The notes under the pieces are model-generated. The model saw nothing but the letters and a program-made list of their open reading frames with translations. It searched no databases and was not told the DNA's origin. The position numbers and the translations under genes were made by a program. A stretch of DNA of 43,427 nt from Alphaproteobacteria bacterium (GTDB lineage Bacteria; Pseudomonadota; Alphaproteobacteria; Rhodobacterales; Rhodobacteraceae). The stretch spans positions 1-43,427 of the forward strand of contig JAUIDE010000028.1 of assembly GCA_030429105.1 (NCBI GenBank), given 5' to 3'. This document shows, one piece after another, positions 42,497 through 43,427 of this stretch (positions are counted from its first letter, which is position 1; the number at the start of each line of letters is the position of its first letter).

Positions 42497-43427
42497 ATGG
42501 ATTCGCGGGACGGAGCCTGGAGCGGCGCGGAGCGCTTCGACGTCGAGACTGCCGACGCGGACCGCAAGGCGCGCCGTCGCCTCGCCGAGGCGACCGAAGG
42601 CGACAGGTTCGCGAAGGAGGACAACCGCTCCATCGCGACGCTGCACTACGGCGAGCCCGAGATGCCCGAGGCGCTGCGCTCCGACGTCGCCGACGAGGGC
42701 GGAGCGGCAGGCGCAGATGACGGCGCCGCGCCCGCCGAGGCCGCCCCGGAAGCCGGCGCTACGACGCCGGACTCTTCGGGCGCCGCCCTGGCAAACGATT
42801 TCGCCGCCGCCGCCCCCTCCGGCCCGGAACCCGCGCCGGAAGGCGTCCTCGCAATCCCGAACGGTGCGGACGACGCCGGGGCCGATCTCGCTCCGGAGGC
42901 TCCGGTCCGCCACAGCGCGGCCCCCGCCCCGCTCGTTGCGCCGGAAATCGACCTGTCGTCGAACGGCGGCGACGGGGCGGCGGCGGAGCGGCCCGGCGAG
43001 GAAGAGCCCGGGGAAGAACCGGTCGAACCGCCGGTCGGACCGACCGATGAGGACGAACCCCTCGCCGGCGAAGAGCCGCCGCCCGCCACGAACGAGGGCC
43101 CGACCGCCGTCAGCCTTTCCGCCTCGGACGTCGACGAGAACGCCGCCGGGGCCGTGATCGGGACGGTCACCGTCGCCGATCCGGACGACGGCGACAGCCA
43201 CACGCTCTCCGTCTCCGACGCCCGGTTCGAGATCGTCGGCGGCCAACTGAAGCTCAAGGACGGCGTCAGCCTCGATCATGAGGCCGAGCCCACCGTCTCG
43301 GTGACGGTGACCGCCACGGATGCGGGCGGGCTCTCCAGCGCCCAGAGCTTCGACATCGCCGTCGCCGACCTCAACGAAGGCCCGACCGCGGTGAGCCTCT
43401 CCGCCACGGACGTGGACGAGAACGACG
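42497..43427 (+). CDS. Large cadherin-repeat protein, probable type I secretion substrate (partial)
   Basis: The first 310 codons of a protein that runs off the right edge. There is no signal peptide: the N-terminus MDSRDGAWSGAERFDVETAD is charged. Residues about 65-198 are an Ala/Pro/Glu-rich, probably disordered linker. Cadherin-like domains begin at residue 199 with NEGPTAVSLSASDVDENA and recur every 94 residues; calcium-ligand motifs DVDEN, DPDDGD and DHE are visible. A signal-less, repeat-built acidic protein divergent from ABC and HlyD genes is the standard picture of a type I-secreted adhesin. A C-terminal secretion signal or RTX repeats would lie outside the window. GGGGTGGGG precedes the ATG, an unusual ribosome site. 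Confidence 0.85.
   Translation, partial: MDSRDGAWSGAERFDVETADADRKARRRLAEATEGDRFAKEDNRSIATLHYGEPEMPEALRSDVADEGGAAGADDGAAPAEAAPEAGATTPDSSGAALANDFAAAAPSGPEPAPEGVLAIPNGADDAGADLAPEAPVRHSAAPAPLVAPEIDLSSNGGDGAAAERPGEEEPGEEPVEPPVGPTDEDEPLAGEEPPPATNEGPTAVSLSASDVDENAAGAVIGTVTVADPDDGDSHTLSVSDARFEIVGGQLKLKDGVSLDHEAEPTVSVTVTATDAGGLSSAQSFDIAVADLNEGPTAVSLSATDVDEND
43091..43427 (+). repeat. Tandem 282-bp cadherin-coding repeat (first unit and start of the second)
   Basis: Unit 1 starts at 43091 (AACGAGGGCCCGACC) and unit 2 at 43373 (AACGAAGGCCCGACC), a period of 282 bases or 94 codons. The first 55 bases of unit 2 match unit 1 closely, mostly differing at third codon positions. The array continues past the window. 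Confidence 0.85.

Overview
The window looks like chromosomal DNA of a free-living, GC-rich alphaproteobacterium (roughly 70% G+C by eye), probably in or near the Rhodobacterales. The evidence is gene content: a DUF2927 lipoprotein/TelA/XpaC block, a TAXI-type TRAP transporter, an L25 with a TL5-like extension, a fused 5-oxoprolinase, and ispH grouped with rnhA. Genes are tightly packed, with many ATGA/GTGA/TTGA stop-start overlaps, which suggests extensive translational coupling. I see no tRNA, rRNA, CRISPR array, insertion sequence or prophage gene, and no gene-free stretch over 300 bases.

Layout. 1-3281 (minus): a block encoding a tiny 34-residue protein, XpaC, TelA, a DUF2927 lipoprotein and an SPFH protein cut by the window edge. 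3344-6258: a GFA-fold protein, a ChaN-like secreted haem-binding protein, then rplY-pth-tusA (minus), with a well-formed promoter in front of rplY. 6360-12569 (plus): an acyl-CoA synthetase-like enzyme, a second GFA protein, a TAXI solute-binding protein with a palindrome over its putative -10, an internal terminator, the fused TRAP permease, and a CysG-like dehydrogenase/ferrochelatase with only a remnant SUMT domain. 12566-13445 (minus): a small heat-shock protein and a Rid-family protein, each with its Shine-Dalgarno inside or abutting a hairpin, plus an FNR-type box upstream. 13613-15748: a secreted NTF2-like protein, a divergent OxyR-like LysR regulator and a MarR-type regulator. 15845-25911: a 5-oxoprolinase behind a long palindromic operator, then an FMN alpha-hydroxy acid dehydrogenase, MscL, PheT, Nth, an adenosine kinase and an acetyltransferase. 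25914-34724 (minus): an acyl-CoA ligase, an SRAP protein, a periplasmic 5'-nucleotidase carrying LysM, and a coupled operon ispH-DUF3429-phnX-methyltransferase-rnhA-aminotransferase. 34784-43427: an apparent type I secretion locus. Two tandem ABC half-transporters, an HlyD adaptor, a membrane adenylate cyclase and an atypical SDR lie on the minus strand, divergent from the start of a large cadherin-repeat protein that runs off the window.

How they work together. The clearest system is the last one. The cadherin-repeat protein has no signal peptide and sits back to back with its likely exporter. Both ABC subunits have the ABC signature, Walker B Asp and H-loop His altered while keeping Walker A and the catalytic Glu, so this looks like an unusual heteromeric type I secretion ATPase with a cAMP-producing enzyme in the same transcription unit. 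The second point of interest is the hsp20-rid pair, where two separate RNA hairpins cover translation starts and suggest temperature- or structure-gated expression. The remaining genes are largely housekeeping, nutrient uptake and central metabolism.
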